From positions 1-64,000 of the forward strand of contig NZ_SSNA01000069.1 of the NCBI RefSeq assembly GCF_004799445.1: a DNA stretch of 64,000 nt, written 5' to 3'. Both the position numbers and the translations under genes were made by a program. Each line of letters starts with the position of its first letter. Within the stretch, counting starts at the first letter, position 1. Shown in pieces: positions 1-8,418 of the stretch. The stretch is from Bradyrhizobium sp. (GTDB lineage Bacteria; Pseudomonadota; Alphaproteobacteria; Rhizobiales; Xanthobacteraceae). The notes under the pieces were generated by a model, which was not told the origin of the DNA, did not search any database, and saw only the letters and a list, made by a program, of their open reading frames with translations.

Positions 1-17
1 TCGATCCGATCGCCAGC

Positions 18-49
18 GGCCTGCCGCGGATTGCAGTCCGCGGCAGGCC
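18..49. terminator. Perfect inverted repeat, probable terminator of an upstream gene
   Basis: Two 13-nt arms (18-30 and 37-49) are perfectly complementary around a 6-nt loop, giving a very GC-rich stem followed by a weakly T-rich stretch. It probably ends transcription of a gene lying left of the window. The T-tract is poor, so it could instead be one of the dispersed palindromes of this genome. Confidence 0.45.
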
Positions 50-95
50 ATTCCTTTCGGAACAGGCCGACAATAATCTGTTTTGCTATTACAAG

Positions 96-175
96 GGCGG
101 ATTAGCGAGAGCGTAATCCGCCATTCGTCGGCAACAAAGAGGCGGGTTACACCGTCGGCTAAACTAGTCACGCGC
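96..175. repeat. Dispersed palindromic repeat, copy A
   Basis: A 9-bp-armed hairpin (96-104 with 114-122) opens a segment whose bases 101-138 recur exactly at 4243-4280. The second half resembles a degraded hairpin that is intact in the other copy. There is no coding potential; short ORFs across it are spurious. The rest of 1-327 holds no gene that can be supported. Confidence 0.7.
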
Positions 176-327
176 TGTTGGCACGAAACAGCCATGTCGT
201 TGCTTTCACCGCAAGTCCGCTATGAGGAGGTGAACGGACCTAGGTCTGTTGCGCTCCGAGGGCCGAGTTTGACCCTGATCGGACATCAGAAAGACGATTA
301 GCGACGTGCTTCTCGCATCCCGGTTGC

Positions 328-1593
328 TCAAGAGATTTTCTGACCGGCGCTGACAGCGTCGCGCAATTGTTTCGCCAACGCCTGCAATAGCCTCCATCCG
401 ATGGTTCCGTTCCTTTCGACAAGCGGACGGAATTCCCAGAAGGTGAGCGCGTAACAAACCAGGTCGGTCGCAGCCGTTACCGTGGCCGATCGGGGACCGC
501 CATCTATCAAGGCTACTTCGCCGAAGTACTGGCCGCGGCCGAGCGTAGCGAGGTTGACGCCTTTACTCGAAACACTTGCCTCTCCGGATTCGATGATGAA
601 GAAGGCGGCTCCGCCCGAGCCCTCCATGATGACGGTCTCGCCCTTCGCAAACCGACGTTCCTTGAGCAGGCGCGCGATCTGCTCGGACTGCCTTCGATCC
701 ATGCCTGCGAAGAGTTCGACGCGTTGGAGGGAAGCGACCGGGTCTTGCCGCGGGCCGGGGTCGGGCAGCTCGCTACGCGCCTTCCCGGTGGTGACGGCGC
801 GACACTGCAACAGATAGAGCGTCCCTTCCTGAAATGCCCATTCAATGTCACGGCGCGGGCCGTAGACTTTCTCGCACCGCAGAGCGAGTTCACCCAACGC
901 CACGAGTTTAGTATCGTCGAGGCAGATCTGATTCACTTGCGCGGGTGGCACTGGCTGCTCGAAGGTGCCTCCGTTCGGGAGCGAACGAATCGCAATGCGT
1001 TTGCGCCCGGCCTTGCGCTCCAGCACTCGACCGGAACGATCGAGGCGGAAGTGATCGGGGATGACGAGGCCGGCGACCACGGCCTCACCTAATCCCCAAC
1101 TCGCTTCTATCAGCCGCTCGTCCGCGCCGGTGACGGGATGCTCCGTGAACATGACCCCGGCGGCATCCGGGTTAAGCAGCGTTTGCACGACAACGCCAAC
1201 GCTTGGCCGAGTGAACAGGCCGACCCGTTGACGGTAGGTGATGGCCGAGTCCGAATTCGCTGACCACCAGACTTCGCGGACGGAGGCTGGCACGTCGGCC
1301 GCCGAATGGACATTGAGCACGGTCAAATGCTGCCCGGCAAAACTTGCCGCCGCGCCATCCTCATCGACAGCGGACGAGCGGACAGCGAACGGCGCCGACA
1401 AGCTAGCGACCGCCTTCATCACTTTTTCGATCGCCTTTTCATCGCCCGAGGCAACAGCCTCGACCAGGTCACCCGATAGCGCCACGCCGGGTGGGACCGG
1501 CAGGCCCTGTCGAACAGCATCGCCAAGCCCCACGGCCTTCGACCCAAAGAGCGATGTTTCGCGTGCCTTGCTGAAAGGAACGACCTTCTTCAC
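328..1593 (-). CDS. PEP/pyruvate-dikinase ATP-binding subunit with a C-terminal cyclic-nucleotide-binding domain
   Basis: The 421-residue product has a PEP-synthase/PPDK-type nucleotide-binding domain at about residues 10-268: the G-SKAVGLG motif near 17-24, the VRSSA motif at 71-75, a DIEWAF motif at 249-254 and the usual LLQCRAVT end. Residues 291-410 form a cyclic-nucleotide-binding domain with FGEVAL at 357-362 and RSATV at 368-372, so the phosphate-contact Glu and Arg are kept. It lacks the swivelling phosphohistidine domain, which the upstream gene supplies. The GTG start at 1593 overlaps that gene's stop by 4 nt (GTGA), indicating translational coupling. The split resembles phenylphosphate synthase, where a regulatory subunit with CBS domains occurs instead. 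The phosphoacceptor is unknown. Confidence 0.85.
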   Translation of the reverse strand: MKKVVPFSKARETSLFGSKAVGLGDAVRQGLPVPPGVALSGDLVEAVASGDEKAIEKVMKAVASLSAPFAVRSSAVDEDGAAASFAGQHLTVLNVHSAADVPASVREVWWSANSDSAITYRQRVGLFTRPSVGVVVQTLLNPDAAGVMFTEHPVTGADERLIEASWGLGEAVVAGLVIPDHFRLDRSGRVLERKAGRKRIAIRSLPNGGTFEQPVPPAQVNQICLDDTKLVALGELALRCEKVYGPRRDIEWAFQEGTLYLLQCRAVTTGKARSELPDPGPRQDPVASLQRVELFAGMDRRQSEQIARLLKERRFAKGETVIMEGSGGAAFFIIESGEASVSSKGVNLATLGRGQYFGEVALIDGGPRSATVTAATDLVCYALTFWEFRPLVERNGTIGWRLLQALAKQLRDAVSAGQKIS

Positions 1594-3230
1594 CCGAGCA
1601 CCGTGACCTCGCCGGTATCACCATCCACACGGACGAGAACGCCATTGGCGATTCGTTCGGTCGCCTCGCGCGTGCCAACGACTCCGGGGATGCCGTATTC
1701 GCGGGCGACGATCGCCGCATGCGAAAGCAGGCCGCCATTGTCGGTGACAATCCCGCCGAGCAACGGGAGAAGAATGTTGAAGGCTTCGGTCGTTGACTCC
1801 GTCACCAGCACGTCACCCTTGACGATTTGCCCGAACTCGGAGGGACCGGAGACGCGGCGGGCGGGTCCTTCGTAAATGCCCTTGCTCGCCGCAATGCCGT
1901 ACAGGATTTTTTCTTCGTTCTGTGCCTGGGAACTACCGAAGACGTGGCCAAGGCCGATGAACATCGCGCGCATCACACGGCCGACCGATGGGGGCAACGC
2001 CGCGAGGTCAGGCGGAGGCGGCGCTGGCGGGCCAAGCGATGCCGGCACGTCTTTGGCGGTGTAGGCCGCGCGGTATGCGGCGCGGCTGGCAAGCTCGTCC
2101 GCGGACGGACCGCCATTCCCGGCCACCAGAGCGCACATTTCATCGAGGCTTGCGTCCAGCATGAGATGGGGATTGGCGAGACGACCGCGTTGCGCAATCC
2201 GCCGGCCAGCCGCAAGGGCGGCGCGACGCATGATACCCGCGGCCCAGATGTCGCTGTAGACGCCACGCTCGTCGCGGAGACGATAGGTCAGGCGGGCCTC
2301 GCCGAGCAACTCGTCGAACTCGCCACGGTGCGCGTCAGGAACCATGGCGCGGACTTCAGCAATGCGCGCATCAACGTCCGGAACGACTTGAGTTTCTCCG
2401 GAGACGGCGATGCGCACGGCTCTGAGGAGCGCATCGGGCAGCTCAAGCGCGGTGGGCTCGGCGATGTCAAAGCCATCGATTAGGCGGTTGCCGACCAGAT
2501 CAAGGTAGCCGGAGACAGCCGCGCCTGTTTCGCCAGCCAGTGCGCGCAGGCTTGCGAGCACCTCCGCAGGGTCGCCGGCAGATTCGAGAATCTTGCGGGC
2601 AGCTTGGTCCTCCGCGAACGACTTCTTCAGTCGCTCCATCTCCTCGGAACCACCTGAAGACACCTCCGCCGAACCGCGCATGAGTCCCAACAGGTCGGAC
2701 GGCGGCAGACCTGTCCAGTCACCGACATGCGCGAGGAAGTCCGAGGTTGGGAGCACGGCGCCGGCAGTGAAACCCATGTGCTGCGCGATCATGGCCGAGT
2801 GGTGGTCGCGACAGCGCCTCAGATACGCAATCAGTTCGACGGCCGACAGTGCGTTCGGATCGACGGCTTGCAACTCCCGGTGTTTGGCGATGGCGGATGG
2901 CTTGCGGTTTTTGTCCCAGTCGCGAAGCTGCTCTCGCCAAAGCTTCTGCGCATAGACCTGTTCGGCGCGCTGAAAGCGCTGGGGGATTTCCGCGTCTGGA
3001 GCTGGCAACACCTGATTGTAGCCGAAGCCGTTCACGTAGCCCATTTGGAGACCGTCGATCAGCAGCCCGTAGAAACGAGCAAAATCGTTGGTGCCCTTTT
3101 TGAACGAAGGGGGATGCGTCTCCTGGAAGTAGCGCGTCATCGGGCGCGGGAAGTGCACGGGGTCCTGCTCCCATGATCCTGGCCCAGGCGGTTCAAAAGT
3201 TAATCTGGTCGAGGCGTCTGACACAGTCAT
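1590..3230 (-). CDS. PEP-utilising enzyme subunit: substrate region plus phosphohistidine swivel domain
   Basis: The 546-residue product has a long, mostly helical N-terminal region (about 1-430) and a PEP-utilisers mobile domain at its end. That domain carries the GGLLSHAAIVA motif with the candidate phospho-His at residue 504. Domain content matches the middle and C-terminal thirds of rifampin phosphotransferase, or the alpha subunit of phenylphosphate synthase, with the ATP-binding part encoded by the following gene. The ATG start at 3230 follows a GAGAGG ribosome-binding site. It is the first gene of a two-gene operon. The protein would relay phosphate from ATP through His504 to an unidentified acceptor. 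The substrate cannot be deduced from the helical region by eye. Confidence 0.82.
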   Translation of the reverse strand: MTVSDASTRLTFEPPGPGSWEQDPVHFPRPMTRYFQETHPPSFKKGTNDFARFYGLLIDGLQMGYVNGFGYNQVLPAPDAEIPQRFQRAEQVYAQKLWREQLRDWDKNRKPSAIAKHRELQAVDPNALSAVELIAYLRRCRDHHSAMIAQHMGFTAGAVLPTSDFLAHVGDWTGLPPSDLLGLMRGSAEVSSGGSEEMERLKKSFAEDQAARKILESAGDPAEVLASLRALAGETGAAVSGYLDLVGNRLIDGFDIAEPTALELPDALLRAVRIAVSGETQVVPDVDARIAEVRAMVPDAHRGEFDELLGEARLTYRLRDERGVYSDIWAAGIMRRAALAAGRRIAQRGRLANPHLMLDASLDEMCALVAGNGGPSADELASRAAYRAAYTAKDVPASLGPPAPPPPDLAALPPSVGRVMRAMFIGLGHVFGSSQAQNEEKILYGIAASKGIYEGPARRVSGPSEFGQIVKGDVLVTESTTEAFNILLPLLGGIVTDNGGLLSHAAIVAREYGIPGVVGTREATERIANGVLVRVDGDTGEVTVLG

Positions 3231-3532
3231 GGCGGTTCCTCTCTGAGACAGCCCGGGGATCTCGGGGCGCCGCTGGTAAACATTCCGGGATTGTTTGGGT
3301 GGCTGGCCTCGGAGGTCAACCGCGCGAACTAATCAATTATTTCACGGAATGAACTTTCGAAATATATCGACGCTAGCATCCGGCAGGTTGCCCGTGAAGC
3401 CATTGCCGACTTTGGGTACGGGCCGCGGATAATTTTGCTTTATCGCGATGCATTGTCTGTTCACGTCATCGCGACATTTCGCGGCGCAGCAAATAATGTT
3501 TCAATTCCGGATCTTCCAGGACTGCGCTCAAC
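3231..3532. other. Intergenic region upstream of the split dikinase operon
   Basis: About 300 nt between the dikinase start codon and the end of a decayed TPR gene, with comparatively AT-rich stretches around 3330-3380 and 3430-3510. It presumably holds the promoter of the dikinase operon. No convincing -35/-10 pair, operator or RNA gene was identified. Confidence 0.5.
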
Positions 3533-3989
3533 CTAACGGAAGCGCTGCGGCGCGCAGGGCAGCGGTATCGGCCTCAACCCCACCGTATCGCGGCGGAACT
3601 GGGTCTTGAGCCATGCATCAATCGTGAAATTCGGGCGAACCATGATGAACTGCTCGGCAGTTCGCCTGGCTTCCTGAACCTGGCCCGTCTGCTGATAGGC
3701 GATCACCATATCGGTAAGGCCAAATCCGGGGCTTCGGGCATGGTAGGATTTAAAGGCAGCAATCGCCTGCTCGGTTCGGCCGGACAGCCGATAAGCATTT
3801 CCAAGAGTGCCGAGATATACCGCGGGATGGTTCGGACTGAGCGATATTGCCTTCTCGCTAAGGACGACCGCTTCCTCTGAATATCCCGACGGCGTCAGAA
3901 CGTGGGCTGGCGAGTTCGGCTGTATCAGCCGAGCCCGTCGCCAGTTGAGTTGCCTTCCTGGCATCGGCCACGGCCTCGTCGAAGCAAGC
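3533..3989 (-). pseudogene. C-terminal remnant of a TPR-containing protein, probably an adenylate-cyclase-type TPR protein
   Basis: The last 120 or so codons (frame ending at 3533) read as tetratricopeptide repeats, with motifs such as AISLSPNHPAVYLGTLGNAY and EQAIAAFKSYHARSPG, ending as rhizobial adenylate/guanylate cyclases with TPR tails commonly do. Upstream the coherent reading (AVADARKATQL) continues in another frame around 3945-3989, so there is at least one frameshift near 3920-3950. The reading then stops at position 3990, where a palindromic repeat begins. No catalytic cyclase domain remains. This is a truncated, frameshifted remnant; an in-frame 143-codon ORF survives but has no believable start. 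Confidence 0.7.
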
Positions 3990-4070
3990 GTAGCCCGGAT
4001 GAGCGAAGCGACACCCGGGATTAACCACGGCCCGTCGGGCCCCGCATATCGCTACGCTCATCCGGGCTAC
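3990..4070. repeat. Palindromic repeat with 16-bp arms
   Basis: The arms 3990-4005 and 4055-4070 (both beginning or ending in gtagcccggatgagcg or its complement) are perfect inverted copies. The element begins exactly where homology of the neighbouring TPR pseudogene ends, so its insertion or expansion may have truncated that gene. Confidence 0.75.
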
Positions 4071-4078
4071 TCGCTAGT

Positions 4079-4190
4079 CGTCATTGCGCGCCAACGGGTC
4101 GCGCGAATGCGCGCCCGATGACAGGCTCCGCGAAGCAATCCATGTCGCGGTACACTGGATTGCTTCGTCGCTTCGCTCCTCGCAATGACG
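4079..4190. repeat. Palindromic repeat, composite module
   Basis: It is bounded by the inverted ends cgtcattgcg (4079) and cgcaatgacg (4190) and contains an inner gaagcaatcca/tggattgcttc inverted pair. The segment 4090-4120 also occurs at 11746-11779 and 12467-12500 in the opposite orientation. Related modules lie at 5051-5114 and 11680-11735. Non-coding. Confidence 0.75.
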
Positions 4191-4238
4191 GTGACAATTA
4201 TTTCCTGCTCGCGCTGGAGTCCGCAACAAGCCCCTAGG

Positions 4239-4317
4239 GCGCATTAGCGAGAGCGTAATCCGCCATTCGTCGGCAACAAATAGGTGGGTTAGGCCTTCGG
4301 CTAACCCACCCCAAGGG
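4239..4317. repeat. Dispersed palindromic repeat, copy B
   Basis: Bases 4243-4280 are identical to 101-138 (38 nt). The element ends in a perfect 10-bp-armed hairpin (4283-4292 with 4301-4310). The stretch 4318-4580 that follows holds no supportable gene. Confidence 0.75.
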
Positions 4318-4579
4318 CCTAGCCCAGACATGCGATCGTCCCACGGCCTATTCGGCGATCGGTGCGCTGGAGCATGTGATAAGGAATCTAACTTGGAGCG
4401 CGCCGTTCATAGCCTGGCTCAGCCAGATAATTCCAAGCGCGGCTTCGATTTCAATCGCCCATGCCTGCGGGTACTGCCCCTGCCCGGCGGGCAAATCACG
4501 GCGTCTTCGCGAACTTCCGTCCAGCCCTTCGAGCAAAAATAAATCGCTTCACGATCCGGTAGAAGCAGATTTACCAATT

Positions 4580-4838
4580 GCGCATCCCGCCTCGATGAAG
4601 AGGGGCGTTACGGCCGATCGTCACGAAACGTGAGTGCGGGATGCGATGGACGTGAGCGTGCCGGGCGCAATATTGCGCGGACGAGCGGCGCTTTCGCGGA
4701 CGGCGAAGTCGCGTGGTCCTGGCGCCCCGACGCTGGCGTCAAGTCGGCGGAAGCGATTCCGCTGGCGACAGTGGCAAGAAAGCCCGGTCACTGGGGAGAG
4801 CGCGAAGGAAACCGTTAAAACCATTGCGCGGGGAAGGC
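4580..4838 (+). repeat. Long dispersed repeat, copy 1 (inverted partner at 12050-12290)
   Basis: From about 4615 to 4838 this sequence aligns, with substitutions, to the reverse complement of 12050-12255. Shared blocks include the gatcgtcacg start, the gtcgtgtggtcctg-like middle and the gttaaaaccattgcgcgggg end. Weaker similarity extends to about 4580. Overlapping ORFs in several frames are by-products. Sequences of this type recur in Bradyrhizobium-group genomes and are often mis-annotated as small genes. Confidence 0.7.
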
Positions 4839-5004
4839 CGGATGATTGGCTGAACCTGTGGTGACTGCCGCCTGCTTTTTGTTTGCAGGCGGGCCACGGG
4901 TGCGGCCAGCACCCGGCCTTCCCCGCGCCCTCTTCGGGCCGGTTGGTCCCAGCAAAGCTCGGGTGCATCGCGCCGCGAGAATGCGGAGTTGTGTCTCCAC
5001 GTCT

Positions 5005-5114
5005 TTGCCTGCGACAAACGCGAAGCGTTTGCGCAAGGGAGCCGAAGCGACGAAGCAATCCACTCTTTGTTTCCTGTTGCGGCATGGATTGCTTCGCTGG
5101 CGCTCGCAATGACG
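5005..5114. repeat. Composite palindromic repeat
   Basis: It begins with a 37-nt module (5005-5041) identical to 11588-11624 and to the reverse complement of 11776-11812. It is followed by a gaagcaatcca ... tggattgcttc inverted pair and a cgcaatgacgg end. The region 4840-5000 between this and the long repeat shows no gene. Confidence 0.75.
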
Positions 5115-5210
5115 GTGTACCGATCATCGCGTCGTGGCTGTTTGACAATCGAATATATGATGTTGATCGGAGCTCGATGATGGAAGGCTCGATCCAGCGG
5201 CAGCGGTGGT

Positions 5211-5332
5211 GCGTTCCCTCTCCCTCTGGGAGAGGGTCGGGGTGAGGGGTTACGGTCCATCGTTAGGCTGTAACCCCTCACCCGCGCGCAAGATGCGCGC
5301 GACCTCTCCCGATGGGAGAGGTGTAGAATCTA
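5211..5332. repeat. Palindromic repeat at the 3' end of metW
   Basis: Nested inverted repeats: cctctccc-type ends at 5213-5236 and 5303-5322 and a perfect 13-bp pair (5241-5253 with 5270-5282). The element abuts the metW stop codon at 5330 and may act as its transcription terminator or mRNA-stabilising end. Confidence 0.7.
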
Positions 5333-5995
5333 TTTTATTTTCTCCGCCCGGCTCAGCAGGAACACGCCCTGCTCGCCAAACATGTTCCAGAACCACCAGG
5401 GCGCGCTGAGCCGCAGCGGCCGGCCGTAAAGATCGAGCGCGACCGCGCGTTCCATCTTGACGTTGATCTCGTCGCAGAGCTGCACGAAATCCTTGATGGT
5501 GCAGAAATGGATGTTCGGGGTGTCGTACCAGGTGGCGGGGAGGTTTTCGGTGCGCGGCATATGCCCGCCGACCAAGAGCTGCAGCCGCATCCGCCAGAAC
5601 CCGAAATTCGGGAACGAGACGATGGCGCGCCGCCCGATCCGCAGCAGATTCTCCAGCACCACGCGCGGCTGCCGCGTCGCCTGCAACGTCTGCGACAGGA
5701 TCACGTAATCGAAGGCATCGTCGGGATAGTTGACGAGGTCGGTGTCGGCGTCGCCCTGCACCACCGCAAGCCCCTTGGCGACACAGCGGTTGACGCCCTC
5801 GCGCGACAGTTCGATGCCGCGCCCGTCGATGCCCCGGCTTTCGAGCAACTGCAAGAGGTCGCCGTCGCCGCAGCCGACGTCGAGCACCTTCGAGCCGCGC
5901 TCGACCATTTCCGCTACCAAGAGATGATCGCCGCGGTAATGCCCGGTGTCCGGCTGCACCACCTTCAGCGGCAGGACCTGTTGCTGCATGGTCAT
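5330..5995 (-). CDS. metW: Methionine biosynthesis protein MetW
   Basis: The 221-residue methyltransferase-fold protein has a SAM-binding motif ([15 protein letters not shown]) near residues 40-55 and MetW-type motifs such as [10 protein letters not shown] and [14 protein letters not shown]. MetW works with MetX in the acyl-homoserine branch of methionine synthesis and is nearly always encoded next to it in alphaproteobacteria. The ATG start at 5995 overlaps the metX stop by 4 nt (ATGA), so the two are translationally coupled. An open frame continues upstream inside metX but is only a shadow. Confidence 0.93.
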   Translation of the reverse strand: MTMQQQVLPLKVVQPDTGHYRGDHLLVAEMVERGSKVLDVGCGDGDLLQLLESRGIDGRGIELSREGVNRCVAKGLAVVQGDADTDLVNYPDDAFDYVILSQTLQATRQPRVVLENLLRIGRRAIVSFPNFGFWRMRLQLLVGGHMPRTENLPATWYDTPNIHFCTIKDFVQLCDEINVKMERAVALDLYGRPLRLSAPWWFWNMFGEQGVFLLSRAEKIK

Positions 5996-7197
5996 GAACT
6001 GCCGTTCCGGCTCAGGCCATGCGCCTTGGCGCCCGATTGCAGGAAGGCGCGGGAGATGTCGAAGAATTCCGGCACGTCCAGCAGGAAGGCGTCGTGGCCG
6101 CGGTCGGTCTCGATCTCCGCGAACGACACCCGCGCGCTGGAAGCATTGAGCGCGTGCACCAGCGCGCGCGATTCCGAAGTTGGAAACAGCCAGTCGCTGG
6201 TGAACGACACCACGCAGAAGCGGGTCTGGACGCCGCGAAACGCCTGCGCCAGCACGCCGCCATGATCGGCGGCGATGTCGAAATAATCCATCGCCCGCGT
6301 CAGATAGAGATAGCTGTTGGCGTCGAACCGCTCGACAAAGGACGAGCCCTGATAGCGCAGATAGCTTTCGACCTGGAAGTCCGCATCGAACGAGAAGGTC
6401 GGCAGGTCGCGGTCCTGCATCCGCCGGCCGAATTTGCGGTGCAAGGCGGCGTCCGAAAGATAGGTGATGTGCGCGGCCATCCGCGCGACGCCAAGGCCGC
6501 GATGCGGATGGGTGCCCTGTTCGAAGTAGCGCCCGCCATGCCAGTCCGGGTCGGCCATCACGGCCTGCCGGCCGAGTTCGTGAAAGGCGATGTTCTGCGC
6601 CGAATGCCGCGTCGAGCAGGCGATCGCCAGCGTCGAGAACACCCGTTTGGGGAAGGCCGCGGTCCACTGCAGCGCCTGCATGCCGCCCATCGAGCCGCCG
6701 ACCACGCAGAACAGCGTCTCGATCCCCAGGCGATCCAGCAGCATGGCCTGGGCGCGCACCATGTCCGGAATGGTGATGATCGGAAAATCCAGTCCCCACA
6801 ATTTGCCGGTGGCCGGATTGGTCGACGCCGGCCCGGTCGAGCCCATGCAGCCGCCGATCACGTTGGCGCAGATGATGAAGTAGCTGTCGGTATCGAGCGG
6901 ACGGGTAGGACCGACCATGGTCTCCCACCAGCCCGGCTTGCCGGTCACCGGATGCACGTTGGCGACGTGCTGATCGCCGGTCAGCGCATGGCAGACCAGT
7001 ATAGCGTTGGAGCGGTCGGTGTTGAGTTCGCCATAGGTCTGGTAGGCGATCTGGAACGGCGCCAGGTCGATGCCGCAATCGAGCGACAGCGGCTGGTCGG
7101 TGCCGAACAACGCCACCAGCGAACTCGGATGGTCCGCCTCCTGCGACCGCTCGTCGGCATGGATCGCCGGACTTGGTACGGACTGAACGTTTACCAT
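5992..7197 (-). CDS. metX: Homoserine O-acetyltransferase MetX
   Basis: The 401-residue alpha/beta hydrolase-fold acyltransferase transfers an acyl group (acetyl, or possibly succinyl) from its CoA ester to homoserine, the first committed step of methionine synthesis. The nucleophile Ser169 sits in [12 protein letters not shown]; the acid is Asp335 (DWLFP) and the base His368 (GHDAF). The acetyl/succinyl choice cannot be settled by eye. I chose the ATG at 7197 because GGAGGAGG lies just upstream; the longer open frame would begin inside the riboswitch expression platform. The gene is first in metX-metW and is controlled by an upstream SAM-II riboswitch. Confidence 0.95.
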   Translation of the reverse strand: MVNVQSVPSPAIHADERSQEADHPSSLVALFGTDQPLSLDCGIDLAPFQIAYQTYGELNTDRSNAILVCHALTGDQHVANVHPVTGKPGWWETMVGPTRPLDTDSYFIICANVIGGCMGSTGPASTNPATGKLWGLDFPIITIPDMVRAQAMLLDRLGIETLFCVVGGSMGGMQALQWTAAFPKRVFSTLAIACSTRHSAQNIAFHELGRQAVMADPDWHGGRYFEQGTHPHRGLGVARMAAHITYLSDAALHRKFGRRMQDRDLPTFSFDADFQVESYLRYQGSSFVERFDANSYLYLTRAMDYFDIAADHGGVLAQAFRGVQTRFCVVSFTSDWLFPTSESRALVHALNASSARVSFAEIETDRGHDAFLLDVPEFFDISRAFLQSGAKAHGLSRNGSS

Positions 7198-7216
7198 CTT
7201 GATACCGACCTCCTCC

Positions 7217-7239
7217 GGTGGTTTTCGATTAAAACCACC
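7217..7239 (-). promoter_or_regulatory. Hairpin next to the metX ribosome-binding site
   Basis: A perfect 9-bp inverted repeat (ggtggtttt / aaaaccacc with a 5-nt loop) lies between the riboswitch terminator and the metX GGAGGA sequence at about 7211-7216. Its closeness to the ribosome-binding site suggests an effect on translation or mRNA stability, but this is inferred. Confidence 0.45.
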
Positions 7240-7254
7240 ACGGAAATCAGGCCA

Positions 7255-7289
7255 TAAAAAAACCGGCCTGAACAAAACATTCGGCCGGG
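7255..7289 (-). terminator. Intrinsic terminator of the metX leader (riboswitch expression platform)
   Basis: On the minus strand CCGGCC (7283-7288) pairs with GGCCGG (7263-7268) across a 14-nt loop and is followed by seven T (7256-7262). An upstream GGCCGGG (about 7300-7306) can pair with the CCCGGCC that includes the first arm, giving a mutually exclusive antiterminator. Ligand binding by the preceding aptamer would favour termination. Confidence 0.75.
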
Positions 7290-7307
7290 ATCACATCTGT
7301 CCCCGGC

Positions 7308-7362
7308 CTGTTTAGCGAGTTGTTTAACGTGGCTGCAAGCCGGCCGGCTCAAATGACCACGG
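7308..7362 (-). ncRNA. SAM-II (metA-type) riboswitch aptamer
   Basis: On the minus strand a 5-bp P1 stem (7357-7361 with 7328-7332) encloses the conserved TCATTTG loop, a CCGG-rich segment and CTTGCAG. It is followed by GTTAAACAA and the GCTAAA strand that forms the pseudoknot. This order and spacing match the SAM-II class found before metA/metX/metC in alphaproteobacteria. SAM binding would lower metX-metW expression; a terminator lies about 20 nt downstream. Confidence 0.9.
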
Positions 7363-7547
7363 AATTGGCAAAATGCTAGTCCCAAGCGGCTCCATCGTCA
7401 AGGCAGGCCTCCCGTTAACCAAAACCACGGCGGGCCGACCGGCATCAAAACCCTCAACGTTTTCTTTGCTTTCAGCGCCCGTCTTACCTAATCAATGCCC
7501 CGGTCAGCCGGAGCCATGTACCCGATCCGGCCCTTAGGGTTCGAAAG
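7363..7547. promoter_or_regulatory. Divergent promoter region between metX leader and chorismate mutase
   Basis: This 185-nt region separates the riboswitch-led metX-metW transcript from the opposite aromatic/histidine operon. Both transcripts must start here. No specific promoter box could be fixed with confidence. Confidence 0.5.
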
Positions 7548-8393
7548 ATGTCCCAATCGCCCCCCGCCCCGCCCTCGCTCGAGGTGCTGCGCACAGAGAT
7601 CGACGCCATCGACGCGCAGATGCACAGTCTGTTGATGCAGCGCGGCGATATCATCGATCGCCTGATCCAGGTGAAGCAGACCCAGGAGGTCGGCTCGGCG
7701 TTCCGCCCGGCGCGCGAAGCCGACATGATGCGGCGCCTGGTGCAGCGCCACCGCGGCATCCTGCCGCTCGACACCGTCGAGAGCATCTGGCGCGTCATCA
7801 TCTCGACCTTCACCTATGTCCAGGCGCCGTTCTCGGTCCATGCCGACATATCGCTGGGCGAATCCGCGATGCGGGATTCCGCGCGGTTTCATTTCGGATT
7901 TACGGTGCCCTATGTCTCGCATTTCAGCGCGCCGGCGGCGGTCGAGGCGGTGGCCAGGTCCAAGGGCGACCTGGCGCTGGTCTCCGCCACCTCGAGCCGC
8001 ACCCCGTGGTGGATCGCGCTCGAAGCCAATGGCGCGCCGAAGATCATCGCGCGGCTGCCATTCGTCGAGCGGGCCGATCATCCGGCGGCGCTGCCGGTAT
8101 TCGTGGTGTCACGCGTCGCCGACAGCGCCATGGTGACCGAAGTCGAGATGTGGAGCGTGCGGGTCTCCGGCTGGAACGCCGAAATCGCCCGCGCGCTGTC
8201 GCCGCAGGCGGAAATCGTCGCGGTGCCGGATACCGCCTTCGACGGCGCGGCGCTGCTGGTGTCGGCGGCGGGACCGGGCAGCTTCGAAAAGATCAAGGCA
8301 GCATTGATCGAGGCCGGCGCGTCGGTGCGATCATCGGCACTCGTCGGCAGCCACGCAACGCGCTATACGGTGCCGAACGGAGCGGCCAAATAG
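7548..8393 (+). CDS. Chorismate mutase with C-terminal periplasmic-binding-like extension
   Basis: The 281-residue product begins with an AroQ-type chorismate mutase domain (about 10-95): [19 protein letters not shown] and [16 protein letters not shown] keep the Arg and Lys residues of the family. Chorismate is converted to prephenate for phenylalanine and tyrosine. The remaining 180 residues resemble the ligand-binding fold of prephenate dehydratases but lack the usual catalytic TRF motif, so dehydratase activity is doubtful. The ATG at 7548 starts an operon with hisC and tyrA downstream (25-nt gap), consistent with aromatic amino acid supply. Confidence 0.85.
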   Translation: MSQSPPAPPSLEVLRTEIDAIDAQMHSLLMQRGDIIDRLIQVKQTQEVGSAFRPAREADMMRRLVQRHRGILPLDTVESIWRVIISTFTYVQAPFSVHADISLGESAMRDSARFHFGFTVPYVSHFSAPAAVEAVARSKGDLALVSATSSRTPWWIALEANGAPKIIARLPFVERADHPAALPVFVVSRVADSAMVTEVEMWSVRVSGWNAEIARALSPQAEIVAVPDTAFDGAALLVSAAGPGSFEKIKAALIEAGASVRSSALVGSHATRYTVPNGAAK

Positions 8394-8418
8394 CCGTCCC
8401 GCCAATCCGGAGTTGAAG

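Noticed and set aside
3990..5332. Possible CRISPR array
   Set aside because: The repeats differ in length and orientation and are not regularly spaced; no cas genes are present.
4580..5400. Several ORFs of 60-180 codons across the repeat island
   Set aside because: They lie in the dispersed repeats, overlap in many frames and read as low-complexity Arg/Ser/Pro/Ala-rich sequence typical of mis-called ORFs.
6019..7257. Long plus-strand ORF antisense to metX
   Set aside because: The minus-strand frame has the MetX catalytic residues and a riboswitch; the plus-strand frame is a codon-bias shadow.
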